64,000 nucleotides of DNA from Anseranas semipalmata (taxonomy: Eukaryota > Chordata > Aves > Anseriformes > Anseranatidae), in assembly GCA_013399115.1 (NCBI GenBank), contig VXAA01004289.1:186001-250000 (forward strand). The letters run 5' to 3'. A program made the translations under genes and the position numbers. Positions 42,388 through 55,629 of this stretch are shown here, piece after piece. Each line of letters begins with the position of its first letter. The stretch's first letter is position 1. The notes beneath the pieces were generated by a model that was not told the origin of the DNA, made no database searches, and saw nothing but the letters and a program-made list of their open reading frames with translations.

Positions 42388-44921
42388 GTTATGGATTTTA
42401 ATATTAATAGGAAAAAATGTGGAAGTCCTATGAAACTGTCAGGTCTGATAGAAAGCCGAGTGTTAAAGAAAAAGGATTTTCCCAAATGTATTTTACTTCT
42501 GGTGCTGGGAAACCTGTGACAAAGAAAAACACTGAGCTTCCTTTCACCCAAGCCTCACATAACAAATGGCAAGAATCCAAACTGTTAAAAATAGAGGGAT
42601 AATCCAAGCCTTTAGATTAAAAGAGCTTGTTTGCTAGTTGCCACATATGATCCTTCTTAGACCAGGTGCTTGTATTCCTAAATAAAATAGTTTGGGCCCA
42701 GTTTTCCATTGCTTATGGAGCACCTCATAACTTCATTTTCATGCAACAGCGTTCTACTGAATGTGTAACACAGATATTTGATATCCCTCTTGCCAGAGCT
42801 AGTGCTAAACCTACCCACCACTTTACAAAAGACTCTGAATACCATTTTTGTGGGGGTTGATAACATGTAAATCCTATGAAAACATGTTTCTGAATGTGTT
42901 ATGGATAATTTTCTAATGTCCAGACATTTTCAAATCTTTTAAAAAATAAGTACACAGATGCAGATCATAGTCTTGCCAATTAGGCCATTCAGTGCGCAAG
43001 TAAAATCAGTGAATGTGCCCTACTGCATTAGACTTGCTTAAGGAACTGCATAGGTGTGGCATTTCGTGCCTTAAAAACACCAGCTTGCAAATTCAGCAAA
43101 GTGCAGTTGAACCACATCCACAGGATGGCAGTAGAAAATAGCTGTCATGAAGTCTACTGTAGGTTGATGACTGCTGTTATGACTCAAATGACTAGAAAAC
43201 TTCTCTTCTGACAGCCACAACAATAAAAAGTTGGACTTAAGATATCCCGTGAATAGGGTTTATTACTCTGGGGGCTCAAGAAAAGAAGGAGAAGATAAAC
43301 ACCATGAACTAAAGATAAGTGACTTAGTTCTTAATTATGACCAAACCCTTATGAAATTCTTTCAGAGGTATTAAAAAAGGCAAAACAGGATGAAATCATT
43401 TTATAGCACACCTTGAATTCTAAATATTCCTGGCCATGATTCAAACCCTGATGTTTGGCAGCCTTAACAAAACTGATGAATTGTTGGTTATCTGGTGCAA
43501 TCTGACCTTGATTTACTCTGTGGGAGGTACAAGGATTCCACTTTCTGTTTACGTTTGGCATATTTGTTGTATCCATTCCTTGACAAGAGTCTTGGTTCAT
43601 AAAGTCGGTGCCTTCCAAGTTAGTTCACAAGAAGACGTTTAACATATGAATGTAACGGCTGCATAAAAATCTAAATGTTACTTCTGCAGAGAATTTTAGC
43701 TCTCTTCTATTCATATTTGTATTACAGGCATAGCTAGAAAATTATGCAATGTTATTTCAAGCCCCTTGGGCACACACATTACAACACAATCTGTAATTAC
43801 CTCATCATACAATTTTTTTTTCCACATCACTCTGCCAATGCACAGAACAGAGACAGCTTGAGGGATAAAGAATCATGTAGTGAAGGAAACTTGGTTTCCC
43901 TCATACGTTGCAGAATTTGGAAGGTGCACTGTTGAGTTGGGGACTGCAAGATGAAAAAGCAGAGTCTCACGGTTAAGGTAGTTGAATGCTGTCAGGAGAA
44001 AGGATACAAATCCCGTTCCTATCACAGAATTTCTGTATGATGCTACCAAGCCACTTAAGCTAACTAAATAGTCATTAAGTACTCATTTCACATTTTTCTG
44101 GCTGCTCGGCTTAGCACCTTCAGGTTTGTGTTGCTGAAATGCTGAGCACTTATAGATGCAGTGGAAGTTATATTTTGAGTCCTTTCCCTCTTCTGAAATG
44201 CTCAGTGATTGGGATACCATGTCCCACATGTGACAAATCAAGCACCTAATGTTTTTGATAGCATTGTCATTTTCCTCAGTGCCTTTATTTCCACATCACC
44301 CCCTTCCAAAGAAGAGCTCTGAAAATACAGAAAGTTTACAAGAGTAGAAAATCACTCTCTGAACACCCAAAAATGTTCACAAGAAGCTTAATAATTCTCC
44401 TTTAGAGGAGAGCTTTCACAGCTATGGAATAATCTGGTTTGGCTCTCAAGATGGCCATAACTGATCAAAGACTTTTCAGAATCTGCCAAGCAATCCAGAA
44501 TAGCACAAGCCATTAGGAAGATAAGACAAAAGACAAGCTAAAAGATAAGACAAAAGATGAGATAATACTAGTATTTTTAGTGTTGTGGAACTGGATTAAT
44601 TTACTTGCTTATTAGAAAGGATCTTATTTATAGCTACTCTTCATTGGTATCCTTAAAAATCTGTGTATTGAAAAGTAAATAATAGATTAAATATTATTAT
44701 ACAATGATTATTCATTACTACTAAGTGTTTTACCTGGAAGACTGAAACCTACCTATGACTAAGATTTGTAACGTGTCTTCTATCTTCTAATGCAACTTCA
44801 TCTGGCTGAAAACCACTTGACATTTAAACAGTCTCTAACATCTCTTACTTCAGTAGTTCTGCAAATCAACTCAGGTTTTATAAAGAACATGCAGGCAAAA
44901 ATTACGCTACAATGGCATAAA

Positions 44922-45360
44922 ATATAGAATCATAGAATCATACAGGTTGGAAAAGACATTGAAGATCATCAAGTCCAGCAATCAATGTGACCTAGCAAGT
45001 CCCATCACTAAACCATATGTCTTAGTACCATGTCTACATGTCTTTTAAACACCTCTAGGGAGGGGATTCCATCACTTCCCTGGGAAGCCTGTTCAAATGC
45101 TTGGCCACCTTCTCTGTGAATAAATTCTTCCTAATGTCCAATCTAAATGTCCCCTGGTGCAAGTTGAGGCCATTTCCTCACATCTTTGTCACCCAAGAAA
45201 AGAGACCAACACCCTTTCACTGCAACTTCCTTTCAGGAAGTTGTGGACAGCTCTGAGGTCTCCCCTCAGCATCCTTTTCTCCAGAAAAAACAACTCCAAT
45301 TCCCTCCGCCATTTATCACAAGTCCCGTTTTCTAGTTCCTTTACCAGCTTTGTACTTATC
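44922..45360 (-). mobile_element. Older CR1 fragment
   Basis: The segment starts with a degenerate TATAGAATCATAGAATCATA, then reads as the reverse complement of a CR1 3' end: CAGGTTGGAAAAGACATTGA, followed by the conserved blocks around GGGAAGCCTGTTC and AATAAATTCTTCCTAATGTC. It ends near 45360 where similarity fades. No coding frame is intact. Its sequence differs from the copies at 48137 and 51762, which points to a different and older CR1 subfamily. Confidence 0.88.
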
Positions 45361-47778
45361 AAGAATTTAGGACAAACTACTGAATTAATTAAAATCCAGG
45401 GATTATATTGTAAAATAAATATAGATACAAGGTGATTTTGAGTGCATATGGAGCCCAAATCTGTTGAGATTTTGAAGCAATCTTAACTCTGCCCTGTGGG
45501 CAGCTGATGAAGAGGAAACAAAAACATGTCCTGTGTACTACATACACCACATATTTCCAACTTGCTCACCATACCCCTACCTGACAGAAAGCCAGTACAA
45601 TCTTCCATAAATAACCTGGAGTACGATTTATGAAACACCTTTTGTATCACCCTTCATGACACTGGCAAAGCCCCAGCAGTTTGGCAATTGGCTGGTTTCC
45701 AAGGGGAGTTGTGTGGGAGGAAAAGGAGGGGCTGCCCAGCCTGATCTCCTGTGCATGTTAGCATGAACTGGCCTCCTTCCACACACTTTTCTCTCAGCCC
45801 AGGTACTTGAGCTGCAATTTGCTGCTGGGTTACGTACTCCAGCTGCAGTTTGCTGCTGGTTTGTGGTCATTTCACTGGTTGAGAGTAAGGAAAAAGTATA
45901 TATTGGAATAGTAAAGTAGTGATGCAGTGAGCAGCTTTGCCCCAGTCTTAAAAATCATGGGTAGGAACAGACATCCAGAATTGCTCATTTCCTTGCAATC
46001 CCAAAAGGCAAAAAAATGGCTGTGATGGAACCAGAACTTTTGGAAAACTCATCTCCAGTATATGTCAGCAATGTTTTTCCTGAATCAGGCAGATTTGACC
46101 TATCAACCTCTTTACATTGATAACATACAATGACAAATTTTCCATCTGAATTGTTACAAAAAACACTCCAACAATTCAGCTGCAAGTAAATTTTTGAATT
46201 TGGGTTCCATACAAGTTATTATTGCACACATAAGCTTTTTAAAAAAGAAAAATAGCGAAAATTTTACTACAATCCCATAGCTAGCAGAAACTAATAAAAA
46301 CAATTATTAGCTATAAAGATAGAAACCTTAAAACAGATATCAGTAGCATACTTTTAATCATTCCTAATAATGATGATAAAGTTTTTTCATTACCACCAAT
46401 GTGTTTTCCAATTATTTTTCTTCACTTCATTTGAAAAAAAATGTTTATGCCTACTGCTTTCAGGAACGCCAACAAAATAACTATCTGTGAAGGATATTTA
46501 TTAGAATTATATCATAGTGTTTGGCTGATGCAACAATTCTTGCCAGAAGACAGATTTCCTGAGGTGTAATAAAAACAGTAGTGCTTAAACCTTAGTGCTT
46601 TGGATTCATGAGTACCTTAGTATGGTTATTTTGATATAACCACAACAATGGATATAACCACAACAATTTGTTCTGTAAAGAAGCACATATTTTTAAAAAT
46701 GCAAATGAAAAGAAAACAAATTCAACCAGACTGTAGTCTTCCTCTCGTAATGGACAATACCAAAGTCAGTGGCATCTGTGTCCAAAAACACAGACTTGCC
46801 AGCAAGTCATCAAGTATTTATAATCTTCTGGAAATCTTTTTCTGGAAATCTTTTTCACTGTATTTGAAACTTCCACTGAGTGGCATAAAAGATAACACTG
46901 TGATAAGAGAAGAGACACTCCATACCTTGGCAGAAAACTGGGCATTTTTACATATATATTTTTATTTCAAGGGAAAAAAAATAGAAAAAAAGATCCCAGT
47001 CTATTCAATAAATTATGGCTTTTATGATTTTACCCTTCACATACTACTGTTGAACTACAGTTCTTCCTTCAGTCCATTCAGTGGCATAAGGTCCATTAGA
47101 GAGTATCCTGTATCTCAACAGTAGAGGAAAAATATCTTGTAGAAGCAGTACTTGCAGGACATCAAAACTGTCCTGAGTATTTCTGCAAGAGCTTTGAAGA
47201 GTCAGGAGCAATGCCTGAGACATTTATGTATCTACTTAATGATAAGTATGTACAGACTCCTAGTGACCCTGCATAAAAACTTGCTGCAGGCTGATTAACA
47301 GCTCGGCATAGTTCAAGCCCACAATCTCTTCAAGCAGACGCTGTTGAGCTCCAGAGTGATTTTTATTATCATCTCCACCATTTCACCACTAACATACAAA
47401 TGCAACAATACTTCTACTTTGGACCAAATACTGCTTTCATAGCTAGCTGCACTAGGGGAAATCCAGAAATACTCTGTTACTGTTTTCAGAAATACTGCTC
47501 ATTATCAGTGTTTTAAATGAGAGCAGCAGCTAGACCTTCTTTTTTCATATGAAAGTATGTTTGTGGTATTTTCCTGATTAGGTGATAATTTCATGCGAAA
47601 GACATACCCAATAGCTTAAAAAATCTTTTTTTTTTCCTTGCTATTCTTAAGACAAACTATAAGTTCAGCCCTCCCAAAACATCACTATTGCTGTAAAGCT
47701 CATACTTAACCATTTTTATATACCATATCTGCTGGTATATAGAGATAGAGTCAGAAAAGTTAACAGAGATGCACATAC

Positions 47779-47938
47779 CTTCTGTCCGTGGGATACAACT
47801 CCACAGTAATGACATCAAGAGAGTTCCAGGCTGAGATGGTGAGACCGTTGTAGAGGCACAGCATACCTATCATCATGGATTCACTGGTCCCAAACCACAG
47901 GAAGAAACAGCTTATGCCAGAAAGAACCATGGAACCAC
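47779..47938 (-). CDS. SV2C: SV2C exon, helices 9 and 10
   Basis: The peptide GGSMVLSGISCFFLWFGTSE is helix 9 and SMMIGMLCLYNGLTISAWNS is mostly helix 10. It is followed by LDVITVELYPTDR, the conserved VELYPT motif of SV2 and related transporters. It differs from the remembered mammalian sequence by little more than one conservative change (VIT for VVT). Acceptor CATAG and donor GTATGT are used. The last arginine codon is split AG|G across a 10.5-kb intron to the terminal exon. Confidence 0.96.
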
Positions 47939-48136
47939 CTATGTAAGAGACAGAAAAAATGAATGCTAAGTGGAGCTGTATTTGAAGGAATGATTTTTGT
48001 ATGTTTTGTCTAACATTTCTATTCACACAGTGTAGCAAAATAACTGACCCATACACTTGAGTTAAAAACTGAAGAGACATCCTTTGCCAGTAGACCAGTC
48101 AGGAAGACAAATGTTGGAAGGAGCTCAGGGAAAAAA

Positions 48137-49635
48137 ATCATAGAATCATAGAATCATAGAATCATAGAATCATAGAACAGCTTGGGTTGGAAGGAACCTT
48201 AAAGATCATCTGGTTCCAAGTCCCTGCCAGGGACAGGGATGCCACCCACTAGATCAGGTTGGCCAGGGCCTCATCCAACCTGGCCTTGAACACCTCCAGG
48301 GATGGGGCATCCACAGCTTCTCTGGGCAACCTGTTCCAGTGCCTCACCACCCTCACAGTGAAGAATTTCTTCCTAACATCTAGTCTAAATCTATCCTCTT
48401 TTAGTTTAAAACCATTGCCTCTTGTCCTGTCATTGTCTGCCTGAGCAAAAAGTTGCTCTCCATCTTTTTTATAAGCCCCCTTTAAGTATTGAAAAGCTGC
48501 AATAAGGTCACCCCGGAGCCTTCTTTTCTCCAGGCTGAACATCCTCAGCTCTCTCAGCCTTTCTTCATAGGAGAGGTGCTCCAGTCCTCTGATCATCTTC
48601 GTGACCCTCCTCTGGACCCATTCTAACAGATCCACAATCTTCTTGTGCTGGGGGCCCCAGACCTGGGTGCAGCACTCCAGGTGGAGCCACACAAGGGCAG
48701 AGCACAGGGGGAGAATCACCTCCCTTGACCTGCTGGTCACGCCTCTCTTGATGCAGCCCAGGACACAGCTGGACTTCTGGGCTGTAAGTGCACACTGCTG
48801 GCTCAGGTCAAGCTTTTCATCCACCAGAACCCTCAAGTCCCTCTCCGCAGGGCTGCTCTCAATGAGTTCTCCACCCAGTCTGTACTCATGTCTGGGATTG
48901 TCCCGACCCAGCACTTAGACTTGTTGAACCTCATTCAGTTCACATGGGCCCACTTCTCCAGCTTGTCCAGGTCCCTCTGGATGGCATCCCTTCCTTCTGT
49001 TGTATTGACTGCATCACTCAGTGTCATCTGCAAATTGCTGAGTGTGCACTTAATCCCACTGTCTGTGTCATTGACAAAGACATTAAACAGTACCGGTCCC
49101 GAGACAGACGCCTGAAGGACACCACTCGTTACCAGCCTCCACCTGGACATAGAACCATTAACCACCACTCTCTGGGTGCGGCCTGCAAGCCAGTTCCTTA
49201 TCCACCGAATAGTCCACTGTTCATATCCATCTCTCTCCAATCTGGAGATCAGGATGTCATGTGGCACCGTGTCAAAGGCCTTGCAGAAGTCCAGGTAGAT
49301 GACATTGGTCAGTCTTCCCTTCTCAACTGATGCAGTCATTCCATCACAAAAGGACACCAGATTGGTCAGGCACAATTTGCCCTTGGTGAAGCCGTGCTGG
49401 CTATCTCGGTTCACCTCCTTGTCTTGCATGTGCCTTGACATTGCTTCCAGGAGGATCNCAGTTTCATCAGGTGGTCTCAGACTTGCTCTTTGCTTATGGT
49501 GGGGGGGACTTTGCTCCCCCAGCCCTCATCTACAGGGTCAGGGAAATGAGAGATATGGGAAGGCTGAATGGCAGTGAAGACTGAGGCAAAGAACTTGAGT
49601 ACCTCAGCTTTCTCCATGTCTGTTGTTACCAGTAA
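48137..49635 (-). mobile_element. CR1 LINE, truncated, frameshifted, with an internal deletion
   Basis: The 3' end is marked by five TCATAGAA octamers at 48138-48177 on the plus strand. On the minus strand ORF2 pieces follow: 48249-48914 is the C-terminal region ([31 protein letters not shown]) and 48935-49441 is reverse transcriptase ([31 protein letters not shown]). The frame shifts where the catalytic FADD motif should be. A further piece at about 49480-49620 (FFASVF-like, then WGSKVPPTIS) belongs some 60 codons upstream in CR1, so an internal segment is missing around 49458, where the assembly has an N. The copy is dead and lies in sense orientation in an SV2C intron. Confidence 0.93.
49458..49458. 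other. Single undetermined base
   Basis: One N lies inside the CR1 copy, at the point where its internal deletion is inferred. It may mark a local assembly problem. Confidence 1.
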
Positions 49636-50393
49636 TGTAACTGTAATTACTGTAACCAGGAATGTAAAAAAAAAAAAAAAAAAATGTAACTCCTTTATAT
49701 CCTTTATGGTTATACCATAAAGTATTAAGCTGAAGCCCTTTCCAAACTCCCAAAACAAGCTGTCTAGGGAAAACTATCCCTATTCTTACTTGCTCATCAC
49801 CTTCTGAATTACATGAAACTCGTCCATATATTGTAGTAATAAGAACACTGAGTAGGAATTGCACTTATATATAGTTTCCTAGAAAATGAACATAATGAAC
49901 TACTATATAGCTATTTAAGTAAAACAAAAACAGATTTATCATTGCAGATAATCCACAGTAGGTATCTTTCAGCTGTGTTACTTTGCAAAATAGATAGCAG
50001 GCAAAGGACTGCTGACTGTTTCTAGGAGATGCTCCAGTAGCTGAGGATCACCTGCACAAACTCTGCTTTCCTTTCAGCTGGAGCAAAGACAGGCCAATGG
50101 TCAGCATTCTTCCAGATTTCATCCCAAATGCCTAAATTACTGTTCTAATATCATTGTTGAAAAGCAATGACTGATAATGTGGCATAGCAGATCTGGTTAT
50201 AGACCCGTTTGTTCTCAGACTTTCTAAATTAGCAGCTTTTTAAAAAGGCACTTAGAATGTTACATAAACCAAATATCTGTAGGAAGAATTTTTTGCATCT
50301 CGCTGAATCAAATCCTTTAAGAAGAGAATATGTTATTTTACCAAAGGAGCTTTAGGTTTGGGGCTTTTGCCTGTTTTAAAGTGAAGTCCATAC

Positions 50394-50597
50394 CTAGCAT
50401 TGTTAAACGTCCAATTCTATCCATCAGAAGAGCAGACACAATGTTCCCTGGTAACACTGCCAAAGTTCCCAGAAAATTAACAAAGTAAATCCAGTAGGCA
50501 CTATAGTCATCATCAAAAGAAATTTGGCATCCTGTCCTGATGTGGAAAAATGTGCAATTTATAAAATCACTGTCAACAAATTTATATTGCTCGAGAT
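50394..50597 (-). CDS. SV2C: SV2C exon, end of luminal loop and helix 8
   Basis: The exon completes the luminal loop (LEQYKFVDSDFINCTFFHIR, then TGCQISFDDD) and enters the membrane with YSAYWIYFVNFLGTLAVLPG, the helix 8 region. It ends with NIVSALLMDRIGRLTML, which holds the DRIGR loop motif of major facilitator proteins. One sequon (NCT) remains before the FFH motif. The second sequon that I recall in human SV2C six residues later (HNKT) is HIRT here and therefore lost. The exon has 204 bases, phase 1 at both ends, and joins as L-G-G-S to the next exon. Confidence 0.95.
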
Positions 50598-52616
50598 CTG
50601 TGGAAAGAAGAAAAAGAAAGATTTCAGCTAACAGCGGACTCCATGTGCAGCTTTTGATTAAAAACATTTCAAGTTTAGACCACCATAATGACAACCAGGA
50701 GCTTTTACTATTTCATAAAATGGCACTAGTTATTGCTGTTACTTTTGATAGACTTTTATTTTAACAGAAAAATATGCAAAGGTCATAATAAAGAACAACT
50801 AAGACCTTGAATTAGGTGAATTATATTAATGTATTTCAGCTCTATTCAGACTGTAGTTGGTTCAGGCCTCTCCTACCAGGCTGGTCTTGCATAAAAAGCA
50901 CTGGATTTCTGCAAGTTTTTATCAGCCAGCATTCCCATTGTTCCTTAGTCTTGCTCAGTGTCAGAATTGTGATTTCCATACCAGAAAGCCTTTCACGTGA
51001 GCCTGCTGATCATGCTCAGTTTGACTTCTTTTAAAGGGAAATGTTCACACAGAATTCAGATTAAATTCGTTTTCATTTCTGAGCAGACTCCAAGCAGTCT
51101 TCAGTTCAGTTCTAGTCTGAAAAAATGTACTACAAAGTGTATCTGACCTAGTGTTTAGAGATGCAATTAGTTCTTTGTTTATTAAACTTTTTCCCAAATT
51201 GTGAGCTCTGCAAACCAGTGTCTGTTTTAATATTTTTAACTAAAGCACAAATAATCACAGATATATCTGACTTCCATTTTTTATAGTTCTGCATCTAGTT
51301 AATCATTTTGAAAGTTATCAGTCAGGTCTTGCTAGGATCTGATTTCAGATTGACACCACTGTATCTTGATACTGGTGACATTTTCATGCATTCATTGTTG
51401 AAAAAGAGTACGGATGAGTTAATACATGAAACAGTTCAGGCCATTCTACTTCAAATAACATTTCAGAGATCTCTCCTTATACTTTCCCCTTTATTTCTGT
51501 TCCTCCCATCAGCCTTAAAATCCTTACTCAGGAATACCTTTCTTTCAGACAAAGAAAGCGGGGCATTGCTTGTTTTGAAGCCTAACTCTGTTATGATTAC
51601 CAGAGTTACAGGAAAGCAGTAAAAAGTGCTGCATCTCTCTGGACACAAACTTAGTTTATATTGTATTAAAATGAAAAAAATACAAATCCTCTGCTTAAAC
51701 ATGTGAAAACACAAATTCCTATTTTTGGTAGAATATTTAGTAGATTGGGAATGATTATAAATCATAGAATCATAGAATCATAGAATCATAGAATCATAGA
51801 ATGGCTTGGGTTGGAAGGGACCTTAAAGATCATCTGGTTCCAAGTCCCTGCCGTAGGCCTCACACTAGGTTAGGTTGGCCAGGGCCTCATCCAACCTGGC
51901 CTTGAACACCTCCAGGGATGGGGCATCCACAACCTCTCTAGGCAACCTGTTCCAGTGCCTCACCACCCTCACAGTGAAGAATTTCCTCCTAATGTCTCAT
52001 GTAAATCTACCCTCTTTTAGTTTAAAGCCATTACCCTTTGTCCTATCACTATCTGCCCAAGTAAAAAGTTGCTCTCCATCTTTTTTGTAAGTCCCCTTTA
52101 AGTGCTGGAAGGCCGCAGTGAGGTCTCCGTGGAGCCTTCTCTTCTCCAGGCTGAACATTCCCAGCTCTCTCAGCCTTTCTTCATAGGAGAGGTGCTCCAG
52201 TCCTCTGATGATGTTACCTCCAAAAGAGGTAGCATGAATCCTGAACTCCCCTCCCATGCCACAGCAACCAGAATAGAACAGTATTTCACAAGTCCCATTT
52301 AGACCAAATGAAAATACAGCTAATTAAAGCAACCAGTTTCTCATCTCCAGACTGAATCTCTTTAGGGATTATTAAAATGAAAGAAAGGTTTATTATCTAA
52401 GTCAATATTAGTCTTGCAGTATCTCAAATGGAGGTGTGATCCTTTCTTTTTTTCTGGTATTACATTACTGAGGCCTGTTGATTTTATAGCTTTGTATGCC
52501 CTAGAAGAAGACCTCCTGTATACCTTATTAGAAATTCAGAAGCTATAATCAGTTCACAACAGTCAGATGAGAACATGCAGCTGTACAATGGATACTCAGG
52601 GCTCTTCATTTAATAC
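50598..52616 (-). other. SV2C intron (2.0 kb) with a CR1 fragment
   Basis: This phase 1 intron contains one 5'-truncated CR1 copy in the same orientation as the gene (51762-52215). The rest is unique AT-rich DNA. Confidence 0.85.
51762..52215 (-). mobile_element. CR1 LINE 3' fragment
   Basis: Five TCATAGAA octamers at 51762-51801 are followed by the CR1 3' UTR (GGCTTGGGTTGGAAGGGACC) and the last part of ORF2 ([20 protein letters not shown]). The fragment is close in sequence to the copy at 48137 and belongs to the same subfamily. It is broken by a frame change near 51990-52010, is 5'-truncated at about 52215 and lies in the sense orientation within SV2C. Confidence 0.93.
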
Positions 52617-52750
52617 CTGTGTTATGGAAGGTGGTATTCACGAAAGTACAATTCCTGAAGTATGTGTTCAGTGACGTAATGTCTTCAAACACACAGTTCT
52701 TAAAAAGGGAATCTTCAAAGGTTACTGACTTAAACTTCATCATAATAAAT
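52617..52750 (-). CDS. SV2C: SV2C exon, luminal pentapeptide-like repeats
   Basis: The exon reads FIMMKFKSVTFEDSLF and on through KNCVFEDITSLNTYFRNCTF to VNTTFHNT. Phenylalanines recur every five residues (KF, TF, LF, VF, then YF, TF, TF), the pattern of the right-handed beta-helix made by pentapeptide-type repeats in the SV2 luminal loop. Two sequons are visible, RNCTF and VNTTF. The second is at a place where I recall IDTVF without a sequon in human SV2C. Phases 2 and 1 fit the neighbours. In mammals this loop of SV2C is the known protein receptor site for botulinum neurotoxin A; that is family knowledge, not something shown by this sequence. Confidence 0.95.
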
Positions 52751-55629
52751 CTGTAAAAGACAAATAATAATATATAATACAAATATTTTTTGTCGGTCTA
52801 CTTTCACAGCTTAGAAACAGCAACAAGTCAAGCTGATGAAGCTATACAGGTTTACTTGGTATCCTTCTAAAAAACCTCAACGCCACAAACAGTGATTGCT
52901 TAAAGACATTCTGGAGACAAGATTAATGATTAGCTGATTCTGGAATGCTCTCTTTCAGAAAAAGCATTAACAAAACACATAGTTGCACATAGCTGCTGGC
53001 CATAACCAATGATACTATTCCTATGATAATATTTCAATTATTACTTGTCTTTAATCATCAAGCAAAAACAATGTCATGACATCCATGGAATAGCCTTGTA
53101 AAATCACCAGTACTTGTAATTTGATATTACAGTCATAAATTGGGAGCTCAGGCTCCAGAAACCCAGTCGCTTGGAACAAACAAGCACCTGCTGGTACCAA
53201 CAAGCTGGAAAGAAAGAATTTTGGAAAGAACCTTTATTTGTCCATATGAACACAGTGGGCACTGTGTCAGGCTCAAATCCAAAACATACTGGTTCAAGTT
53301 TTTAAAAATGATTTTCTAACTGGTTTACCATTATGACAACAATTACATTGGCAGTTATACAGCTAAGTATCCATCTGGAAGGATGGGTTTGCTAGCCTTG
53401 TGTCTGTGGATGCAATTGCAATTAGTGTGTGCATAAAATGTGCACAAATGAATTGCCAGTAGCTTTTCCTATTTCTGAACATCCTTATTTCTACTGACCT
53501 TTATCTAACTCTCAGGTCTTTGATCATGGCTGTCAATCAAATCATCCGTAGAAAAAGATAAGGACAAAGTATATTACTAGCAGTAACTTCCTACCTCAAC
53601 ACAACTAGGCTATAACAATACTGTTAGCTTTTTCCACTATGCTCTTAACACTAATATTATTATGCTTACAACAACAACAAGAAGAAAAAGATACATGTAC
53701 TAATAAAACAGCATTTTTGTGATGTACTTTATTTCACATGAAGTTCTGGAAAAGGCTGCAACTAAATAAGGGCAGTTTTGCTGGCAGACTGCATCCAAAG
53801 CAGCAGCGTTTTGAAAAGCAGTGCTTTAATTGTTACATGCCAGTAAGAAATGTTAAAATGGCAAAGCCTTCCAAACACAGATCTGGCTCTACTCTAATTA
53901 AACCTCATGTGATTAGCTATGTATTTTTCTTACACAAGACTATTAGTAGGAATAGCAACACACAAAATATGCTACATTTTCCATAGTAGGAATTACACTC
54001 TCACCAGCACAGTTGTTGGAATCACATCTTTATGATAAAGTAGAGCAAAAGCTAATTATGATTATCATAAGAAAAGAATTACTAGCTAATGAATTCTTTT
54101 TCTGTATTGGTCAGAAAAAATGGTGTTCTCAGCCCATTAGTTTTAGTTACTATATCATTTCTCACTTGTGACAGACTCTGATTAAAATCAGGCTGGCATT
54201 CAGTTTCAACTCATTATCATTTTTCATATAACACTTTCCATTTTAAAAAGTAGCTCAATTTCAGAGGAGAACAAAGAACATTTAGCAATTAGATTAGTCA
54301 GTTCTAATAGAAAAGACAGACTATATGTTCTAAATTCTTCTGATGCACTTTTCACCTTTGGACAGGAAATATGTTGTGACTATATTAAAAATGGTATTGC
54401 AGTGATTTGAATTCAAACCCGACAGAAATGTAATGAAGCAAAAAGTGAAGTACTGAGGTATCTTCTAGTTAAGAAAAAACATGAAGGAAACACTGAAATT
54501 AGGGGTTGGTGGAGTATTGAAACATTTGTTGAGGAAGAATATCAAAAGAGTTCATATTACTGTAGAAAGTATTTTGTGAATCCAAAATAACTGACAGAGG
54601 ACTATTAAATTTGCACATTTGAAAGTGTTTTGGAGTAGATTAGTGTTAGATTTAGTGTTTTACAGTAATTTTCAGTTCAAATTGATAAAATCTTGGTTGA
54701 TAGAGTATAAAACATCTAAAACTTACTGACAGTAAGCGTTTCTTTGCTTTTAGGAGAACATCTGTCTCCTGGAAAGAAACTGAACTGGGAGGCGATAGTT
54801 AGTTTAAAAATGACATAACACCTCATTTTTGTCTGCAATGCATAAACTAACTGTGTCAAAACTCAAGTTCTTATATAAAAAAAGAAGACCTGTATTATCA
54901 AAATCGTTGATTTTATTCACTTAGATATATATATTCCTATGGAAATAATAATTACTTACTACCATGTTATTCAGGAGACCATTCAGATGGTTGTTCTCTA
55001 TATCTCTTAAGAGAAACCAGACACTTAAAACAGCTGTATTTAATTTTTCCCTGTTATCTACTTACCTTTTAAAGTCTAGCTAGAGCCTTAATACATATGC
55101 ATTCAGTTAAAAAACATGAACAACATTACCAAAGTGTTGTTTCCCATTTTAGAGCTGTTCATGCTTTCTGTTGACTTACAGTAGCATTTATTTTCCTGTG
55201 CTAAGATCCTATCGATGCCTCACATTTTCATTAAAGTGTCTTAAATCAATACAAGAAAAAAAAAAAAAAAAGGTCACACAGATGAAAGTACAGCTTTCCT
55301 CATCCCCCTGCAATGTTATGGCACATGTGGGGTCTGAAAACCTTTGTAACCCACTGTGGAAGGAAGGATCACTAATTTAGACATTTCAGTCTGCTTTTTG
55401 GTCTGTTTTTCAGGAGGGCAGGGAAGCAGTGTTTGCATAAGGAATCCAGCGCAGAGGTCACCAGGGCATGCACAGGTCCACTTCTCCTCATGCATCAGGG
55501 CACTGTTCAAGATTGAGTCATGGGAAACTGAGAACAGAAACAAATAATTCCCAGTGGGGAGGATGAACTTGCTTGAACACATGCATTTATTTATTCCAAC
55601 CCCATCAGAATATTAGGACATCTTTAAAC
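52751..55629 (-). other. SV2C intron (2.9 kb)
   Basis: This phase 2 intron is AT-rich unique sequence. A run of A lies at about 55255-55271. No mobile element or exon-like structure was seen. Confidence 0.8.

Larger units (their letters stand above)
37243..47778 (-). other. SV2C last intron (10.5 kb)
   Basis: The phase 2 intron is by far the largest in the visible half. It contains CR1 fragments at 37856-37992 and 44922-45360, a CpG-rich LTR-like block at about 38630-39440, a run of 20 A at 42368-42387, and short local duplications near 38340-38396, 40786-40820 and 46633-46855. The stretch 39450-44900 is otherwise AT-rich unique sequence with no supported gene. Confidence 0.8.
47939..50393 (-). 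other. SV2C intron (2.5 kb), over half CR1
   Basis: This phase 1 intron carries a 1.5-kb CR1 copy in the same orientation as the gene (48137-49635), followed on the plus strand by a run of A at about 49667-49684. The remaining 750 bases up to exon 50394 show nothing recognisable. Confidence 0.85.
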
